Of a stretch of 48,284 nt of DNA, positions 16,794 to 26,015 are shown in pieces. The stretch comes from Solobacterium sp. (GTDB lineage Bacteria; Bacillota_I; Bacilli_A; Erysipelotrichales; Erysipelotrichaceae): positions 1 to 48,284 of the forward strand of contig JAFWCM010000103.1 of assembly GCA_017536885.1 (NCBI GenBank), given 5' to 3'. Each line of letters begins with the position of its first letter. Within the stretch, counting starts at the first letter, position 1. Both the position numbers and the translations under genes were made by a program. The notes beneath the pieces are model-generated. The model was given only the letters and a program-made list of their open reading frames with translations. It was not told the DNA's origin and made no database searches.

Positions 16794-17684
16794 ATGATAG
16801 TAAGAAACTGGGATATGAAAAAGTTACGGGAGATAAGCATAGAAGGATGCCCTGAGATAGGACGAGGCGCACATGGAATCGTGTATCAGACCGCCCCGGA
16901 TATGCTGGTCAAGGTTTATAACGAAAATGCTTCCATTGATTCCATACAGAAGGAAAGAGAACTGGCGCGCTGGGCGTTTGTGAAAGGAATACCTACGGCA
17001 ATTCCCTTTGATATCGTGCGGGTCAATGATCGGTACGGAATTGTGTTTGAACTTCTGGAATCAAAATCCTCGGCTGATTATATCAGGGAATCACCGGAAC
17101 ATTTTGAGAGTTTCCTCAGAAAATCTGTAGATTTAATGAAGCAGATCCATGCGGTTACGGCAGAACCGGGTGATCTTCCGGATATGAAACAGCAGACATT
17201 GAGCTGGCTGCCGAAGGTTCATAAGTTCCTGCCTGACAATCTTTGTTCAAAACTGGATGCTTTCGTGAATACGATAAAGGATACGCAGACGATCATACAT
17301 GCGGATTTTCATATGAAGAATGTATTGATATGCGGTGATGAACTGATGCTCATTGACATGGATACACTGAGTACGGGCGATCCGATTTTTGAACTTGCGA
17401 CAGTGTTTGTATCCTATCGCGAGTTTCCTTCCATAGAGCCGAAAGCTGCGTATATGCTGGGAATCGACGTCGAAACAGCCGCAAAAATCTGCGATCGGAT
17501 TTTTGAACTGTATCTTGATGAGGCGGATGAGGAGACGCTTCGTGAGACAAAGGATAATGCACAGCTGCTGGGCTGTATCAGAATCATTGATTTTATGGAC
17601 CGGCATTCGGAACTTCCGGATCGAGAGAGGTGTGTTGACCGCTGTGTACAGGATATTACGGAACTCCTGCAGAAAAGAGCGTAG
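16794..17684 (+). CDS. APH/choline-kinase-like phosphotransferase (TIGR02172-type)
   Basis: A 296-residue protein with the aminoglycoside phosphotransferase kinase fold. It shows a Gly-rich loop GRGAHGIVY (near residue 24), an ATP-binding Lys in MLVKVY, the catalytic loop HADFHMKNVL (near residue 168) and LIDMDT as the metal-binding DFG equivalent. This resembles an uncharacterised Firmicute/Fibrobacter kinase family rather than true resistance enzymes, so the substrate is unknown. ATG 16794 follows a GGAG; a second ATG at 16815 is possible. It stands between the duplicated 221-bp element and the second CPBP gene and so may have been inserted there. Confidence 0.8.
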   Translation: MIVRNWDMKKLREISIEGCPEIGRGAHGIVYQTAPDMLVKVYNENASIDSIQKERELARWAFVKGIPTAIPFDIVRVNDRYGIVFELLESKSSADYIRESPEHFESFLRKSVDLMKQIHAVTAEPGDLPDMKQQTLSWLPKVHKFLPDNLCSKLDAFVNTIKDTQTIIHADFHMKNVLICGDELMLIDMDTLSTGDPIFELATVFVSYREFPSIEPKAAYMLGIDVETAAKICDRIFELYLDEADEETLRETKDNAQLLGCIRIIDFMDRHSELPDRERCVDRCVQDITELLQKRA

Positions 17685-17836
17685 GAATATACCCGGAGAT
17701 TCTGTCAGGATATACAGGCACAATCAGGCGTTTCCCGACAATCTCAGCTATATCTGCAGCCGCCGCACCTGATGGGGGTATATACCTAATTTGCAAAACG
17801 CCCGGAATTGTGCTCTTTCTCAGGCGTTAAAAGGTT

Positions 17837-17864
17837 TTGATGAATAATTCTGGTCAGATATAAT
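17837..17864 (+). promoter_or_regulatory. Sigma-A type promoter for CPBP copy 2
   Basis: TTGATG (17837-17842), a 16-base spacer and a perfect TATAAT (17859-17864) lie 45 bases before the start of the second CPBP gene. Confidence 0.75.
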
Positions 17865-17909
17865 TGTAGAAAGCAGCCGGGTATCACGTCTGCATGAAAG
17901 GATGTTGAA

Positions 17910-18770
17910 ATGAAAGAGAAAAAGCAACGAAGCCATACGATTACAGAGAAAGCTCCTGTTCTCGCCATTGCGTTCTGGATTGTTTTTGCCTTTGTGCTGG
18001 AAATTGTCCTGGATGGTCTTTTTAAATCATTCTTTCCGTCCGACGGAACCAAAACGGGAATCGACATGATCGGTAATATTTCCTCGATCTCCATGGCGAT
18101 CCTGCTTATGATTCTTATGAAAGTCTGGTATTCGCCGCAGTATAAGGGAACACTGAAATCTGGTTTGACGCTTAAGCTGACCCTGCTGGTCATGGTACCG
18201 ATGATCATTAAGAGTGTTGTTGTTCTGGTTATTCAGCTGTTCCAGTTCAACTTCTGGTTTGATCCGTCTTTTTACAATATCGTAAAGGCGCTGGCCGCCG
18301 GATTCTGGGAAGAATGCGTATTTCGTGTGACTGTAATTCCGATCGCGATGGGATTCTTCAAAACGGAAAAGAAGATCTGGATTCTGCCCGCCGTCTCCGG
18401 ACTGATCTTCGGAATTATGCATATGGTGAATATCAAAGGCGGCGCCACCATAACTAACACCCTTACCCAGGCACTTGTGACCTCGCTGGACGGATTCTTC
18501 TACGGCGCACTGTTTGTCGTTACGGGTTCGGCCTTTCCCGGCATCATCATGCATTCGGTGTATGATTTCATCTGCTTTGCCGGAGACAAGAGCCTTACCG
18601 ACGGAATCATGACCACTTCTCTGCAGACATGGGAAATCATCTTCAACATTGTGCTTTCCCTGATCGTCTTTGCGGGCGGTGTCATGATAATAAAGAAAGT
18701 CGGCGATACCAGAATCCTCTCGGTGTGGAGGAAAAAATGGAGTCAGAAAGCAGCCGCGATTCAGGGGTAA
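17910..18770 (+). CDS. CPBP family intramembrane metalloprotease (copy 2)
   Basis: A 286-residue paralogue of 6532-7392 with the same length and no internal gaps. EECVFR, FGIMH and HSVYD are all kept. Differences are scattered and mostly conservative, mainly in the first membrane segments and the loop near GGATITNT, so both copies seem to be under selection. The start follows AAGGATG. It has its own strong promoter at 17837-17864. Substrate and role are unknown; family members can protect against or process small peptides. Confidence 0.92.
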   Translation: MKEKKQRSHTITEKAPVLAIAFWIVFAFVLEIVLDGLFKSFFPSDGTKTGIDMIGNISSISMAILLMILMKVWYSPQYKGTLKSGLTLKLTLLVMVPMIIKSVVVLVIQLFQFNFWFDPSFYNIVKALAAGFWEECVFRVTVIPIAMGFFKTEKKIWILPAVSGLIFGIMHMVNIKGGATITNTLTQALVTSLDGFFYGALFVVTGSAFPGIIMHSVYDFICFAGDKSLTDGIMTTSLQTWEIIFNIVLSLIVFAGGVMIIKKVGDTRILSVWRKKWSQKAAAIQG

Positions 18771-19076
18771 ATGTAACTTTCTGCCGGTTAAGACAAAACG
18801 GAAAAATGGTCCCGCAGCGAATCAGTCTGCCGGGATTAAACGTTTCGGTATAACAGATTGATGAAGTCATGATAGTTCTTTTCGAAAAGACGAAAAAAAG
18901 GGATGCATGCTTCAGAATTGTTCAGCAAAGCTGAAATCAGTACAGCAGCCAGCCGCTTCCACAGCGTCTGGCTCCATTCGTTCAGACGCTCTGTAAATGG
19001 GGAAACCAGCGTTCAGGAGATTACTGCACTGACAGATCCGGACACAGCTTTCTCTTGGTGTGAAAAGAGGTTATTT

Positions 19077-21119
19077 ATGAAAAGACACGTTGCATTGATT
19101 CTGATCTTTCTGCTGCTCACCACGGCGCTTTCGGCCTGCGCGGGCAGAGCGGAAAAGCCATCGCTTCCGCAATTCCGCTATGCGGGCGAGGGAAGCGCTT
19201 CAAAACAGCTTGAGGATCTGTTCACCACCATCGATCTGCCTGACGCCACGATCGCCAAGCTTACGGCAGAGATGGAGGATGGGCACGTCACGTCGGCGGA
19301 GCTTACGCAGATGTATCTTGACCGCATTGCGGCCTACGACGACAAGCTGAACCTGAACTCGATCACGAACATCAATCCCAACGCTCTGGAAGAGGCACAG
19401 ACGATGGACAGGGAACGGGCGGCGGGAAAGATCCGCGGTCCGCTCCACGGCATTCCCGTGATTGTCAAGGACAATATCGATGTCGCGGGAATGGCCACGA
19501 CAGCGGGCTCCGCAGCCTTTGCGGGAAACATTGCCCCACAGGACGCATTTGTCGTGAAACGTCTGCGGGAGGCAGGGGCGGTGATCCTTGCGAAGGCCAA
19601 CATGTCGGAATTCGCCAGAAGCGCCATTGATTCGCACTCCACCTTCGGCGGAAACGTGCACAATGCGTACGATCCCTCAAAGACTGCGGGCGGCTCCTCT
19701 GGCGGAACGGCGGTAGCGGTCACTTCGAACTTCGCCGCTGCGGGTCTTGGAACGGATACCGGCGGCTCGATCCGCTATCCTTCCGCCTTTGCGAATATTT
19801 ACGGCCTGCGTCCCTCAAAGGGTCTGACCTCCACAAACGGGGTGTTCCCGCTGCGTGCGGCTAACGACACGGTCGGCCCCATGGCCAGGACCGCGGAGGA
19901 CCTTGCCGTTATGCTGGATGTCATCGCCGGGACGGATGAGAAGGATAACTTCACTTTGGAGGCGGACGCGGATGCCCTGAAAGGGGACGGATATCTCGAC
20001 GACTGCGCCGTGAACGGGCTGCAGGGCATGCGCATAGGCATACTCACGAATTCATTCACCTACCATCCCAGTGAGGAGTTTCAGAAAGAGCTTCGGGAGT
20101 ATATGGCAGAAACGGGTCTGTCCCAGGAGGAAGCGGTCGTTTTAACAGCCAGGGAGAACGTCCGGGATATGGTGAACCGGACCAGGGAAAACCTCATGAA
20201 GGCAGGCGCGACAATCGTCGATCTGTCGAAGGAGCTTCCCGACGAAATGTTGGAAAAGCTCTATGAAGATATGGAATTAACGGACACGATGGTCTATGAC
20301 ATGGACGCTTACCTGTCAGAAAGACCGGATGCGGCCTACGCCAGCATCCGCGAACTTCTGGAATCAGGAAATCCGGAAGCTTCGGAAAACATCATTTATT
20401 CCAACCTGGACGACTCCTTATTGCCGAAAGAGGAGGAAAGCACCCAGGACTCCGAAAGCGGTGGAAAGGAAAAGCCGGAAAATCCTTACAGCTATGTCAC
20501 CGAAAAGGGATATGCACGGCCTCCGCACTGGAAGACGTACCTTGAGAGCAGGGAGACGGTTCAGAAGATCCTCGAGGATAACAACATTGACGCCGTAATG
20601 TACCTTCAGTTTTTCGACGTACCTCCGGATGATGCGACAGCGGATGAGGATATCCTGATGAATTACGCAAGCTATTCCCTCTGGTTTTCGGTCTATATGG
20701 GCTTCCCCGAGATCATGATCCCCATGGGCTTTTCCGAAGCGACGGAGAAGGAGCCCTCCGGGTTCCCGCTGGGGCTCTCGCTCTTTGCAGGCTTCGGGAA
20801 GGACGACACGCTGGTGCAGATCGCCAATGCTTACCAGCATCAGGCGGGAAGCCTGATCCGCCGCATGCCCGAAAACACACCCGCGCTCAGGGATGAAAAG
20901 CTCAACGGTTTTCTTGAGGCGCTTATGGAAACGGCTTATTCCATAGATACTTCCCGCTTTTCCGGCACTCTTGCGGGGAAGGCGGAAATGATGAAAACCG
21001 CGCTGAAAAAGGCGGCAGATGCGGACAGGAATGATCCCTATGCCGTTTATGAAGCATCAGCGGCGCTGGCGAAAGCTTATGACGGACTATTGGAGGAGCT
21101 TGAAGGTGCTGTGAAATAG
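19077..21119 (+). CDS. Amidase-signature lipoprotein
   Basis: A 680-residue secreted lipoprotein: MKRH start, hydrophobic stretch and lipobox LSAC with Cys21. The amidase-signature core follows, with catalytic Lys131 in VIVKDN, the GGSSGG motif and the nucleophile Ser in TDTGGSIRYP. Amidases hydrolyse a C-N amide bond in small amides, peptides or wall material; the substrate is unknown. About 90 acidic residues with SGGKEKPENPY form a loop before the C-terminal part, which makes it longer than the usual 450-520. I choose the start at 19077 because AAGAGG and the signal peptide fit it; the open frame further upstream does not look coding. A terminator follows. Confidence 0.9.
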   Translation: MKRHVALILIFLLLTTALSACAGRAEKPSLPQFRYAGEGSASKQLEDLFTTIDLPDATIAKLTAEMEDGHVTSAELTQMYLDRIAAYDDKLNLNSITNINPNALEEAQTMDRERAAGKIRGPLHGIPVIVKDNIDVAGMATTAGSAAFAGNIAPQDAFVVKRLREAGAVILAKANMSEFARSAIDSHSTFGGNVHNAYDPSKTAGGSSGGTAVAVTSNFAAAGLGTDTGGSIRYPSAFANIYGLRPSKGLTSTNGVFPLRAANDTVGPMARTAEDLAVMLDVIAGTDEKDNFTLEADADALKGDGYLDDCAVNGLQGMRIGILTNSFTYHPSEEFQKELREYMAETGLSQEEAVVLTARENVRDMVNRTRENLMKAGATIVDLSKELPDEMLEKLYEDMELTDTMVYDMDAYLSERPDAAYASIRELLESGNPEASENIIYSNLDDSLLPKEEESTQDSESGGKEKPENPYSYVTEKGYARPPHWKTYLESRETVQKILEDNNIDAVMYLQFFDVPPDDATADEDILMNYASYSLWFSVYMGFPEIMIPMGFSEATEKEPSGFPLGLSLFAGFGKDDTLVQIANAYQHQAGSLIRRMPENTPALRDEKLNGFLEALMETAYSIDTSRFSGTLAGKAEMMKTALKKAADADRNDPYAVYEASAALAKAYDGLLEELEGAVK

Positions 21120-21180
21120 GCCTGACTTCCTGATGGGATTTTCCGTGCACCGTATGCCTGCAGATTCAATCTGCTTATGA

Positions 21181-21208
21181 AAAGCCTTGAAATCAAAGGC
21201 TTTTTTTG
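21181..21208 (+). terminator. Rho-independent terminator after the amidase
   Basis: AAAGCCTT pairs with AAGGCTTT around a 7-base loop, and the T tract runs on from the stem. Confidence 0.85.
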
Positions 21209-21229
21209 AATCATTAAATTACAGGCCGA

Positions 21230-21347
21230 CAGTTCTGAAGAGTGAAAAATATTCGCGCTAAATCCTGGCATAATGTAGCTGGTCCGGAGAATTATTGAGA
21301 ATTGCACAAAATAAAAATCTTCCCAAAGGGAAGAAAAGAGAACTCAG
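21230..21347. repeat. 118-bp near-identical repeat, copy 1
   Basis: Identical to 25898-26015 except for one base (CATAATG against CATCATG). Near its right end CTTCCC/GGGAAG forms a hairpin which, read on the minus strand, is followed by ATTTTTATTTT, so it would act as a terminator in that direction. Here it lies between the amidase terminator and the GNAT start, with no minus-strand gene to end. Confidence 0.9.
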
Positions 21348-21376
21348 GATGGAAGGGTATACCTGAGGACTGGGTG

Positions 21377-21805
21377 ATGATCTGTTATGCAAAACGATTT
21401 GAGGAGTTAAGCAGGGATGAGCTCTTTGCGATTTTGAAAGCGCGCCAGGAGGTGTTCATCCTGGAACAGCAGTGTCTGTACCGCGACATCGACGAAACCG
21501 ACAGGAAATGCATGCATGTATTCGGCAAGGATGGTGATGAACTCATTACCTGTCTCAGATATTTTCCCTGCCCGTCGGATCCGGAAGAAATCCAGATCGA
21601 ACGGGTGCTCACCGCCGTACGGGGACGCGGATACGGAAGAGAGATCATGGAATTCGCGCTGCGCCGCATCAGAGAAAAGCGCCCCTGTCTCGAGGCGCAG
21701 GTCTATGCGATCGGATTTTACGAGCGCTTCGGATTCCGGGTGGTTTCCGAACCGTTCGATGAGGACGGCATCCCGCATGTGAAGATGCGTCTTCAGCGGG
21801 ATTAA
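21377..21805 (+). CDS. GNAT acetyltransferase, ElaA-like
   Basis: A 142-residue GCN5-related N-acetyltransferase. The order ELSRDELFAILKARQEVF, EQQCLYRDIDETD, RVLTAVRGRGYG (acetyl-CoA loop) and YERFGFRVV is typical of the ElaA group, whose substrates are unknown. Start: GAGGA at 21365-21369 is well spaced for the ATG at 21377, and ElaA proteins begin at this point. A longer frame from a TTG inside the 118-bp repeat is rejected. Its TAA overlaps the TAA of the convergent papain-like protease gene (shared TTAA, 21802-21805), and there is no terminator between them. Confidence 0.88.
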   Translation: MICYAKRFEELSRDELFAILKARQEVFILEQQCLYRDIDETDRKCMHVFGKDGDELITCLRYFPCPSDPEEIQIERVLTAVRGRGYGREIMEFALRRIREKRPCLEAQVYAIGFYERFGFRVVSEPFDEDGIPHVKMRLQRD

Positions 21806-23880
21806 TCGCGGCAGAGGAAGAACCAGACCAGGAAGGCCGAAACTCCCGCGAGCACCAGAACCAGCGGCGCTGCCGCGGAAGAGGAAGTGAGTCCGGCCGG
21901 GGCGGTATCCGCTGCGGGTGTCTGGACAGTCGGTGCGGCGCTCGGTGCCTGCGAGGTGATCACCGGTGTTCCTTCCTGAGGGGTATCTGTTGTATAGGCC
22001 TTGATTCGCGCATTGCCGAATTCAAATACTTTGCCTTCGTCCTGCCCGTTGAGAACCGACGGGCTGTTCCATGTTCTGCCGCCGTCAAGGCTGTACAGGC
22101 TCTCACCTTCATTGCATACCATGTGCAGCTTCTGGCTGTTGACGTTGTCGTGGGTCTGAAGATCTTCCCGGATGCCGGTCTCCAGCGTCATCCAGCTGTA
22201 GGCTTCATTGCTTTCCTTCGCGTGCGAAACGACAGAGGAGACAATCATGAATTTCTGCCCCGGCTGAAGTTCGATGCGATCGTCGAGATTCAGCGTGTGG
22301 AGTCCCGTGTCCAGGGTCGTTTTCATGGTTGAAACGGGAGAGCCGCCCGGAACAGTTTCGTTCGCTTCGGGCAGATAGACTTCAAGCGTTACATCACTCT
22401 GATTGGCCGGGACATATACGGATACCGCCGTCAGGGTTTCATTGCCTTTGCTTTCGAAGAGATTGGCGGTCTTTGCGCCGGTGTCCTTCACCGGGAAAGC
22501 AAGCGGTATGAATTCCGGACCATGATAATAGTCATACTGGTAGATATGGTCATAGGAGTAGCCGGCATTCCGCGTTTCTGCGTCCAGTGCGGCTGCGCTC
22601 AGCAACGTGTGATCATAGTAGCTGAGCCAGAAATAACCGGTTCCATGGCCCTCTTCATCGGGGAGGCCGTAGTTTACGCTGATATTCATGCTGATTTCAT
22701 CTTCGGTGCCTTTGGCATCTGCCAGAGTTTCATCTATACGGTCCCCGATGAGTTCTTTCATGAGTCTGTAATCGCCCCAGCTGTTTTTGATCAGCCAGGC
22801 GCCGTCTGCGGGAGGCAGTTCACCGGAATTGTTCGCAAAATTCTCCTTCGGATAATGGTCGTTCCATCCCACGGCCGTAATCGCATGGTTCATCCCGATG
22901 ACAGAGGCATTGCTGTATTGGCACCAGTTCTGATAGTTGAAGAATGCGCCGTTTCCTGTCTCGCCGGGCAGCGAGATATCCGCATCATAAGCGAATACAA
23001 GCGCTCCGTTCTTAACCATGGCATCCTTGATTCTCTGAATCGCATCTTCATCGATGCTGTCAAAAATATATGCTTTTTTCTCAAGATCCGCATGATAAAC
23101 GGCGGGAGAATCAAGATAGTACATATTCTGAAGATGGAAGGCAGCCGGTTCGCTGAAATCCTTTTCTTCATTGTGATAGCCGTACAGACCTGCACCTTCC
23201 TCATCCGCAATCAGCGGTTCATAGGGCTCGTCCTGTTCCGTTACGGCGCCGTTCCAGGAAGAGAGGACAATCTCTGAAGTGCTGAAGAATCCGCCGTGAA
23301 TGAGCGGGGCATTCTCGGTGTCGGGATCAGAGGTGTTTCCTTCGCCTTTCTGCACACCGTCTCTCACCGGATGCATGTTTTCCAGAGCAAGAAACAGTTC
23401 GGAATAGTCATAGGTGTCATCTTCCTTATGGAAGGTCAGGGAAGCGTCGGCAAGCGCCGGAATTCCCTTGGATTTCAGCAGGGCATTGCTTTCCAGCGAA
23501 GCCATGGTAGAGAATGCCCAGCAGGTGGTGAAGGGATTCTGGCTTTTGATCGAAGAGGAGTATCCGTTGATGAGATAGAATTCCTCTGCCTCCGATAATT
23601 CGTTCGCATCCGATTTTCCCGGCATGGGATCCGTCATTTCGCGAATCAGGAGATTGAGGGTTGCGGGCGCTTCCTGGTTTCCGTAAAAGGACTGAGTGCC
23701 GTCCATGATTTTGTAATCCCTGATCCAGTCGTTAACTTCGCTCCAGTCGGAGCTGTCGGTGATTCCGTCGTTGTTGAAATCAAAATAGAGACCGTTGTCT
23801 CCTGTCTCTTCCGCAGAGACGGTGTTTCCGAAAAGTAGCAGTGCGGAAACAGCACTTAACAGTAATTTATTTTTTTTCAT
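21802..23880 (-). CDS. Surface-anchored papain-like (C1) cysteine protease with dockerin-like segment
   Basis: A 692-residue secreted protease. It has a signal peptide (MKKNKLLLSA to VSAEE). Next is a short dockerin/EF-hand-like stretch, DFNNDGITDSSDW, at about 34-46. The C1 core has the oxyanion Gln114 and nucleophile Cys120 (TTCWAFS), a His in NHAITAVGW and an Asn in IKNSWG. A beta-rich region follows, then a Pro/Ala/Thr-rich stalk, a hydrophobic anchor (LVLVLAGVSAFLVWF) and a basic end, without an LPxTG motif. It is probably tethered outside the cell for peptide acquisition or host-protein cleavage. I take the ATG at 23880, which gives a classical signal peptide though the ribosome site is weak; a start 13 codons upstream is possible. 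Confidence 0.88.
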   Translation of the reverse strand: MKKNKLLLSAVSALLLFGNTVSAEETGDNGLYFDFNNDGITDSSDWSEVNDWIRDYKIMDGTQSFYGNQEAPATLNLLIREMTDPMPGKSDANELSEAEEFYLINGYSSSIKSQNPFTTCWAFSTMASLESNALLKSKGIPALADASLTFHKEDDTYDYSELFLALENMHPVRDGVQKGEGNTSDPDTENAPLIHGGFFSTSEIVLSSWNGAVTEQDEPYEPLIADEEGAGLYGYHNEEKDFSEPAAFHLQNMYYLDSPAVYHADLEKKAYIFDSIDEDAIQRIKDAMVKNGALVFAYDADISLPGETGNGAFFNYQNWCQYSNASVIGMNHAITAVGWNDHYPKENFANNSGELPPADGAWLIKNSWGDYRLMKELIGDRIDETLADAKGTEDEISMNISVNYGLPDEEGHGTGYFWLSYYDHTLLSAAALDAETRNAGYSYDHIYQYDYYHGPEFIPLAFPVKDTGAKTANLFESKGNETLTAVSVYVPANQSDVTLEVYLPEANETVPGGSPVSTMKTTLDTGLHTLNLDDRIELQPGQKFMIVSSVVSHAKESNEAYSWMTLETGIREDLQTHDNVNSQKLHMVCNEGESLYSLDGGRTWNSPSVLNGQDEGKVFEFGNARIKAYTTDTPQEGTPVITSQAPSAAPTVQTPAADTAPAGLTSSSAAAPLVLVLAGVSAFLVWFFLCRD

Positions 23881-23984
23881 GAATCCATTGTATGGGAAAA
23901 GAAGGAAAGTGATAGCCATATTCTGACAAAAAACAAAACCGCGCGAAATTTGGTATGCTTTGTTCAGAGAAAGGGGGGCTTGCC

Positions 23985-25328
23985 ATGAAACGATGGAAAT
24001 CTGCCTTGACGGGAGTCCTGACGGGCATTCTTCTCACTGCCTGTACCGGATATGACAAAGATGCGGAAGGAAACGGAATCACCTACCATATCACCGCCAG
24101 CGGAAGAAAAGCCTTTGTCTCGGAAGTGAAGGCGGATTTCAGCCTGGAGGCGCCGGAAAAGACGATTCCCGAAACGATTGACAAAGCGGCTGTGAAAAAA
24201 CTCGGCGGTTTCTTCGGAACCGGCGTGCCCGCGCCCTTTGAGGTCATTGCGGAAAACGAATATTCGTTTATCGCCTATGATCCGTATGCGTCAGATTTCG
24301 GTTCACCTGTCACCGTAAAGGATGTTCCGGTGACGGTGCATCTTCCCAAAAGCATTGATGAGACAAGCCATTTCCAGGTGTCCGGCTGTTATGGAAACCG
24401 GAATGCACTCGGCGAACTGGAATTTGTCCGCCCCCTGGTGGCTCTGGACTGCGATCCTGCCAATCCCGACTTTTATTCCGAAAACGGAATACTGTATTCC
24501 CGCAAAGACAATTCGGAAAAGATCAATCTTACCGCCCGGGAACCTCTGGCACCGACGCTGGCACAGCGGATCAACGGCCGCTATGTGAAAGAAAATGAAT
24601 ACGATACGGAAGTGATCGAGTTCTTCACGGTATTCGATACCGTGTTCTCCCATTCCAACTGGTATATGGAGGGCGATGAGTATATGTATTCCGCCGGCGA
24701 ATACACACCCTGCGATCCGGCGGATCTGTATAAAACGGATGCGGCGTATCTGGATGTGAGCGGAAGGATTTTCTCTTCCTTCGCGATGGCCGGCCAGTAT
24801 ACGGAAGCGGACTGCCCGTATTACCGCCTGGAGCCGAAAGAGAACAGTATTGTGATCACCGCGCTCGATGAAAACCGACAGCCGTATGTGGATTCCGGCG
24901 TGGAACTTGAGCGGGATATGAATACGCCGAGCCAGTTCCCGTATGACTTCAGCGACTGGGGCATTCTCTTTGAGGAAGGCGAATCGCCGCTTCAGAGCTA
25001 TCATACCGGTCCCGGCAGACTTGCGGACGGCGTGCGCGAAAGCGATGCGTCGATTCTGAAGCTTCATCGGGACGGGATTATTACCGTGCATGTCAAAAAT
25101 GAATCACCGCTGTTTTTCCGCGGCATTGCGGCGGTGATCCGCAATGCACAGAACAGTAAGAGCGATCTCTGCTTTGTGATGCGGCAGGTCGGCGGAACCC
25201 TGGAGCCGTACTTCGGCCGGGTCGGCGTCGAGCTCAAAGACGGGGATGTCATCGTGCTTCACCGGAAGGAAGGGTATGAAGCGGGGCCGCTGATCCCGGA
25301 AGGAGAGGCGTCATGCGAATACCGTTAA
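23985..25328 (+). CDS. Hypothetical lipoprotein
   Basis: About 447 residues with a clear lipoprotein signal: MKRWKSALTG, then lipobox LLTAC. The mature part is acidic and beta-rich with no catalytic motif that I recognise. The start follows AAGGGGGG. It diverges from the papain-like protease gene across a 104-base gap, so the two could share regulation. Its end overlaps the following frameshifted acetyltransferase by 16 bases, which indicates an operon. Confidence 0.8.
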   Translation: MKRWKSALTGVLTGILLTACTGYDKDAEGNGITYHITASGRKAFVSEVKADFSLEAPEKTIPETIDKAAVKKLGGFFGTGVPAPFEVIAENEYSFIAYDPYASDFGSPVTVKDVPVTVHLPKSIDETSHFQVSGCYGNRNALGELEFVRPLVALDCDPANPDFYSENGILYSRKDNSEKINLTAREPLAPTLAQRINGRYVKENEYDTEVIEFFTVFDTVFSHSNWYMEGDEYMYSAGEYTPCDPADLYKTDAAYLDVSGRIFSSFAMAGQYTEADCPYYRLEPKENSIVITALDENRQPYVDSGVELERDMNTPSQFPYDFSDWGILFEEGESPLQSYHTGPGRLADGVRESDASILKLHRDGIITVHVKNESPLFFRGIAAVIRNAQNSKSDLCFVMRQVGGTLEPYFGRVGVELKDGDVIVLHRKEGYEAGPLIPEGEASCEYR

Positions 25329-25884
25329 ACCGCGGGGAAGGAACCGGGATTCTCGTGCGTCCGGCTCCGGAACACGCAGAGGAGATCCGTGCGTTCCGCA
25401 GGGAGCTGCTCGAAAGCGGCAGTGCGGCCGACGGCACCGGCGGCTTCCCGGCTTTGAAGATCCCCTGGAGTACATCGAATACTGCGCCCGGGCAGAAATG
25501 CGGGAAACGCAGATGCCGGGGCTTGTGCCGGCAAGCCAGTTTCTGTATATGAACGGGGATGACGGCCGGATCATCGGAATGATTCAGGTGCGCCATGAGC
25601 TGAACGATGTTCTGGCAAAACTCGGCGGCCATATCGGCTACTGCGTGCGGCCCTCCTGCCGGGGCAGGAAAGAGGCGGCGAAGATGCTTAAGCTTGCGCT
25701 TGAATACTGCGATGAAGCACTGCATCTGCCCTGGGTCATGATCTCCTGCCGAAGGGACAACCCGGCCAGCGAACATACCATTCTTGCATGCGGGGGAAAA
25801 CGCGACCGCATTGTGATTGATCCGGAAACAGGAAAGGAAGCGTGCATTTATATCATCACACGCGCAGGGAAAAACTATGAGTGA
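25313..25884 (+). pseudogene. GNAT acetyltransferase with a single frameshift
   Basis: The first frame covers the N-terminal third (to GTGGFP) and a second frame covers the rest (FEDPLEYIEYCARAEM, then PGLVPASQFLYM, IIGMIQVRHELND, GGHIGYCVRPSCRG). Adding one base near 25446-25450 (CCCGG to CCCGGG) restores one 190-residue protein typical of this acetyltransferase group. It overlaps the end of the lipoprotein gene. The acetyl-CoA loop reads RPSCRGRKEAAKML, where RRKG.A is usual. A sequencing error and a real mutation are equally possible. Confidence 0.75.
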
Positions 25885-25897
25885 TCTTATTCAGCAG

Positions 25898-26015
25898 CAG
25901 TTCTGAAGAGTGAAAAATATTCGCGCTAAATCCTGGCATCATGTAGCTGGTCCGGAGAATTATTGAGAATTGCACAAAATAAAAATCTTCCCAAAGGGAA
26001 GAAAAGAGAACTCAG
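25898..26015. repeat. 118-bp near-identical repeat, copy 2
   Basis: Matches 21230-21347 at 117 of 118 positions. On the minus strand it directly follows the XRE regulator; the stop codon of that gene (26012-26014) lies inside the repeat, and the internal CTTCCC/GGGAAG hairpin plus T-rich tail would end its transcript. Confidence 0.9.

Noticed and set aside
16794-17684. Aminoglycoside resistance gene
   Set aside because: The kinase motifs fit the APH fold, but the sequence resembles an uncharacterised kinase family and lacks features of known resistance enzymes.
18903-19076. 58-codon extension of the amidase
   Set aside because: The lipoprotein signal and ribosome site fix the start at 19077; the upstream frame shows no coding character.
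21302-21376. Extension of the ElaA-like acetyltransferase into the 118-bp repeat
   Set aside because: A well-placed GAGGA and family length support the ATG at 21377; the upstream part is repeat DNA.
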